This document shows, piece after piece, positions 60,825 to 64,000 of a DNA stretch of 64,000 nucleotides. This stretch comes from Distichodus sexfasciatus. Its lineage: Eukaryota; Chordata; Actinopteri; Characiformes; Distichodontidae. The notes beneath the pieces are model-generated. The model had not been told where the DNA came from and did not search any database. It saw only the letters and a program-made list of their open reading frames with translations. Numbering within the stretch: the first letter of the stretch is position 1; every line of letters begins with the position of its first letter. The stretch lies in NCBI GenBank assembly GCA_032718565.1, contig JAVGVS010000001.1, forward strand, positions 7,081,162-7,145,161. The letters run 5' to 3'. Position numbers and translations under genes: made by a program.

Positions 60825-63800
60825 CTGCTTCAAGGTAGAAAGCAGAGAGAGGAGAACAGAAAGAGAGAAGCAGAGAGTGAGAGAAAGAGAGAGAGATGTT
60901 AACACAATGGAGACAGCCGACCGGACAGCTGAGACAGGCAAATCTGAAATAATTCGGATCTAATTAAAGCTGACTTTCCACATACAAAGCAAGACGGCTA
61001 CAGACGACATTTGTGTGGGCGATATGGGGCCAGTCAGTGTCAGATTGGGTCAGTCCCCTGGGCCAAAAAAAAGGCATGCTTGTAATCATCATGCTTGAAT
61101 GTCCAAGACTGCTTGGGACAGTTCCAACTCCACTTGAAAAATTGCCACCTCTATTTTTATGGGTTTTCTAAGGATCTCTGTGGTGCAATGATCCAGTCTA
61201 CCAGGCAGAAAAAAAACTACAACAGATTTATGGGGCATCTTTGCTTTCTATCCATTGTTTCCAGATGTGCCTCTGATGGGGTAAAGTGAGAGCAGTGGAG
61301 TGAACAGGGTGTGGAGTTTAAGCCATTTACTGTAGGGGTTTCAGCAAAGGATTTCCTGCTCACTCAACCTTCATCCTCCATAGTTATCCACATCACCTAT
61401 CAGCCTTCAGAGACGGGGAGTGCCAGGATAGATTAGGAGTCAGTCAAAAGGCCCTTTGCATGCCGGGCCATTTTTGGTCCTGTGGATCTTGCTCCTCTAA
61501 TTCACACTCTACTGTACTTATATTACCCCATGCTGCAGTAATTAACAACAAATGAGGTTTGCAAAAAACGGTTTTGAAGATTCTGCAAACACATAACAAC
61601 GTGGCCGTATTGAGTTTCATGGCTAGACGAAACATACTAATCGATAGGAGCTGGTACTCATACATGATCAGGAAGTGTTACCAGATGAGATGAGTGATCT
61701 TGGGTTTCATTCACCAGCGAATTTAAATAAAGATGTTTTGATCATTCAAACTCATAATGTATGTCGACTTGAGAAAATGGCCCTGTATGGAAATTAAGAA
61801 AATTAAGTTCCAAAGCCTGATCTGAATACTTTTATGCGGTTTGCATAAAAGGCACAATGCAGTAGCAAGGATTCCTTTAACTAACATTGGCTACACATGC
61901 TCCCAAGCAAGAGTCTGCATGTGTAGTAGAACTTAGCAAAGTCCTCAAATTGAACCAAACATCATGCCTGTGATTTGACTCCATCCCTATTCCTTACTTC
62001 TGACAAGGAAAGGCCTTTTCAAATCACCAGACTTTACACAGAAAAACACTGTGCATTAAAGCCCAGCAAATCTGCAAAGGGAATGCATCAGGTTTTATGG
62101 TTTGAGGAGCACTTAAAAATAAATTCACTCTTGATGTCTGGGAAGATGAAACCAATACCCAGCGTCGTATTGTATGTGTCTACGGTTAAGTCATAAATCT
62201 TTTCACAGGTTGTCACTGTTCACTGCTCACGACACCACGCGATCCCCTGGAAATCATACACAGGTGTGTCCAAACTTTTTTTTCTTTCCCTCTCCCCACT
62301 GCTGGATGTATTCTTACCATATGTCTCGGTTCTATGTCAGCCACCTCTAGACGCTGGGCTTTGACAAGGCATGCAATTGTTACTTTCGGCATGTGCGCTA
62401 TTGGTGGAATTTAATATGCTTGTCATGTTCTGCTCTGACAATCTAAATACTGCAAGCTAGGGTTACTGCCGTAGTCTACATAAAAAAAAAACTGTGTAAA
62501 TAAAAAGTGCATTTCAACAAGCATTCCTTCCCTTCACGCTTCAGGAGAAATAAACACTCCCAAATGAGAGAAAACTCCACTGTTTCTTTTACTCTCCAAG
62601 ATTAATACGATAAAACAGAAAAAATAATCACAAATGTGTATTCCCACCATCCTTGCTTTCATTAAGGGTCCTAAAAACCTTATCTCCTATTTAGGCTACG
62701 GTTGCAGCCGTTTTACTGGAAGCACAGGAAAAATGTCTAGATGTCGCAAAACTACATTAGTGCAAGCCCCCATGTTTACAGACATATGGATTGTGAGCCA
62801 TCTGGCACTAAAAATCTCATAACATTTTATATATGGTGTATACACAAAGCGCAATTTCCTCCCCTCCATGCCTTTTAGCATATAGAGATTGTTGTAACCC
62901 GAAGCAGTATGGACACATTTCGGGGGCATCGCGTGAGGGTCCCTCACAGGAGCCGCATCATTTCACTTACCACGCAGCTCTAATGCCTTTTAGAGAGCCA
63001 TTTAGCACCGTTTGTTTAATTTTTTGATATACAGCATTATATCATGTAAACATCTTCTTGTTTTGAACTGAAGCCTTTGACGCCATTGCTTCCACGGAAA
63101 AAAGTCAGTTAGTGAATTTGGAGCTCTTTTGTGAGGTTAATGTTTTGGAGTCTTGGTGTTCCTGTGGTCAGTGTGAGTCAGTGAGCCTTGTGAACAGATT
63201 TTGGGGGCCCCTTTCTCTCTCAGTGGGTGTGTTTGTGTACTTTTTCGGGGGCTGGGGGGCACTCTGTTATCCTCTGCCAGGCGGGATCAAGGAGCACTGT
63301 AGGGTCTACACCAGGGCATCCCTGGCTTTTCCACATGGCAGGCCCGGTTGTGTAGGATTTGGGCGACTCCATCCCAAGCTTGCTTAGGCAACGGCTCACA
63401 AGGACGTATAATTAACAGGAATCAATGGGGAGACAGACTAGATTTGATTGTGAAAGGAGGATACTGTGCCACCCAGGGTCAAACGAGACACAGCGGATTT
63501 CGGAGGTCCCAGCATGTACCTTTGGCAGGCCACAGATGAGCTGCTTCTGCCTGCAAATAAGGCGATTATGGCCAAACCACAGCATTTCACACGGCTAAGA
63601 TTTGGAGCCTGACTGACCATACTGAAAGACATCTTACAAAGGGCATCTGTAACAAACACATGGGTCGGCCACACTTCACTAGTCCACTCTTCCCCAAAAG
63701 AATTAAACAGTGGTGCTAATATATCTGACAGCAACATTCCTGCAGCAACTCGTCTGGGTAGCTACAAAAATGCCTGGAACTTTCTGGAGGAGTTTGTAGC

Positions 63801-64000
63801 TGTTGGACTGATATATTAACATCACCTACATACTAAATTATACTTAGTTTGAAAACTATGTTACTGATTCTAATCATTTAATGGTTTGCTTTAATGAATC
63901 TGGGTGTATCTTTACTGTTACAGGGCTCATTCAGACTGTCTGAAAACGATATATCAACTGTGAAACGAAATCCCATTCTAAGTCTAACCATACTCTCAGG
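60825..64000 (-). other. epha3: epha3 intron 6 (3' part)
   Basis: About 3.2 kb of non-coding sequence upstream of exon 7, running off the window. Just before exon 7 it has a pyrimidine-rich tract in the sense direction (60840-60895), suited to its acceptor. I looked for the preceding fibronectin III exon (YYEK region) and did not find it. The stretch 63180-63560 is richer in G and C but codes for nothing recognisable. Confidence 0.8.

Larger units (their letters stand above)
35600..64000 (-). other. epha3: epha3 locus, 3' half (exons 7-17 with introns and probable 3' UTR)
   Basis: This is the 3' half of an Eph receptor tyrosine kinase, a single-pass plasma-membrane receptor for GPI-anchored ephrin-A ligands that signals cell repulsion or adhesion. 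Eleven exons on the minus strand join in frame into 505 residues: part of fibronectin III domain 2, transmembrane helix, juxtamembrane segment, kinase and SAM domain. EPHA3 is favoured over other Eph genes by the segments QEQETSYTILR (its first Q would come from the upstream exon), FCGYSKSKH, DEKRLHFGNGH, KVGVTIVGPQKK and the C-terminal KNGPVPV, which as I recall the family are EPHA3-like; EPHA5, EPHA4 and EPHA7 differ there. Introns are short (216 to 4140 bp). Upstream exons lie past base 64000. No frameshift or premature stop is seen, so the gene looks intact. The gene-end coordinate on the left is an estimate. Whether it is one of two teleost paralogues cannot be told from here. Confidence 0.93.

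Noticed and set aside
63112..63737. Possible upstream epha3 exon in the GC-richer end of the window
   Set aside because: Neither strand encodes the expected fibronectin III sequence (YYEK region); the preceding exon is presumed to lie beyond base 64000.

Overview
The window is vertebrate nuclear DNA, most likely from a teleost fish. It has spliced exons with GT-AG borders, AT-rich introns, many short tandem repeats, and interspersed repeats of fish type: tRNA-derived SINEs ending in the 'GCTCTGGATAAGAGCGTCTGCTAAATG' type of tail, L2-like LINE tails, hAT-like non-autonomous elements and an LTR element. There are no bacterial-type genes, operons, CRISPR arrays or recognisable RNA genes. The only protein-coding gene I can support is the 3' half of an Eph receptor tyrosine kinase on the minus strand, best identified as epha3.

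Right part (about 35.6-64.0 kb): eleven consecutive coding exons of epha3, read right to left. They encode the second fibronectin III domain (part), the transmembrane helix, the juxtamembrane segment with its two regulatory tyrosines, the complete kinase domain, the SAM domain and the C-terminal tail ending in PVPV. The exons join in frame into 505 residues plus a stop, with consensus splice sites at every border. Exons upstream of these (signal peptide, ligand-binding domain, Cys-rich region, first fibronectin III domain and the start of the second) lie beyond base 64000. By homology with the 17-exon mammalian gene I number the visible exons 7 to 17. A 3' UTR of about 2.2 kb probably follows the stop codon.

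Left part (1-35.6 kb): the region downstream of epha3, with no gene I can support. It holds microsatellites, two SINEs, two LINE tails, two hAT-like repeats, a hAT-type MITE with a near-perfect 8-bp target duplication, and a few GC-richer unique stretches that could be regulatory. The most unusual object is at 30.6-33.1 kb: one complete 424-bp LTR (minus-strand sense, with TATA box, polyadenylation signal and polypurine tract) joined to about 1.5 kb of degenerate tandem repeats with a 30-bp period. Because 30 is divisible by three, this array keeps several frames open on both strands and produces long overlapping ORFs that should not be taken as genes without further evidence.

The epha3 introns carry further repeats: three copies of one hAT-like family (one with a SINE tail inside it), a foldback element, a second inverted-repeat element, a 0.54-kb polypyrimidine tract and a GC-rich patch with a palindromic CRE. 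I did not find a convincing new biological system here; the 30-bp array attached to the LTR is the best candidate for something poorly described.
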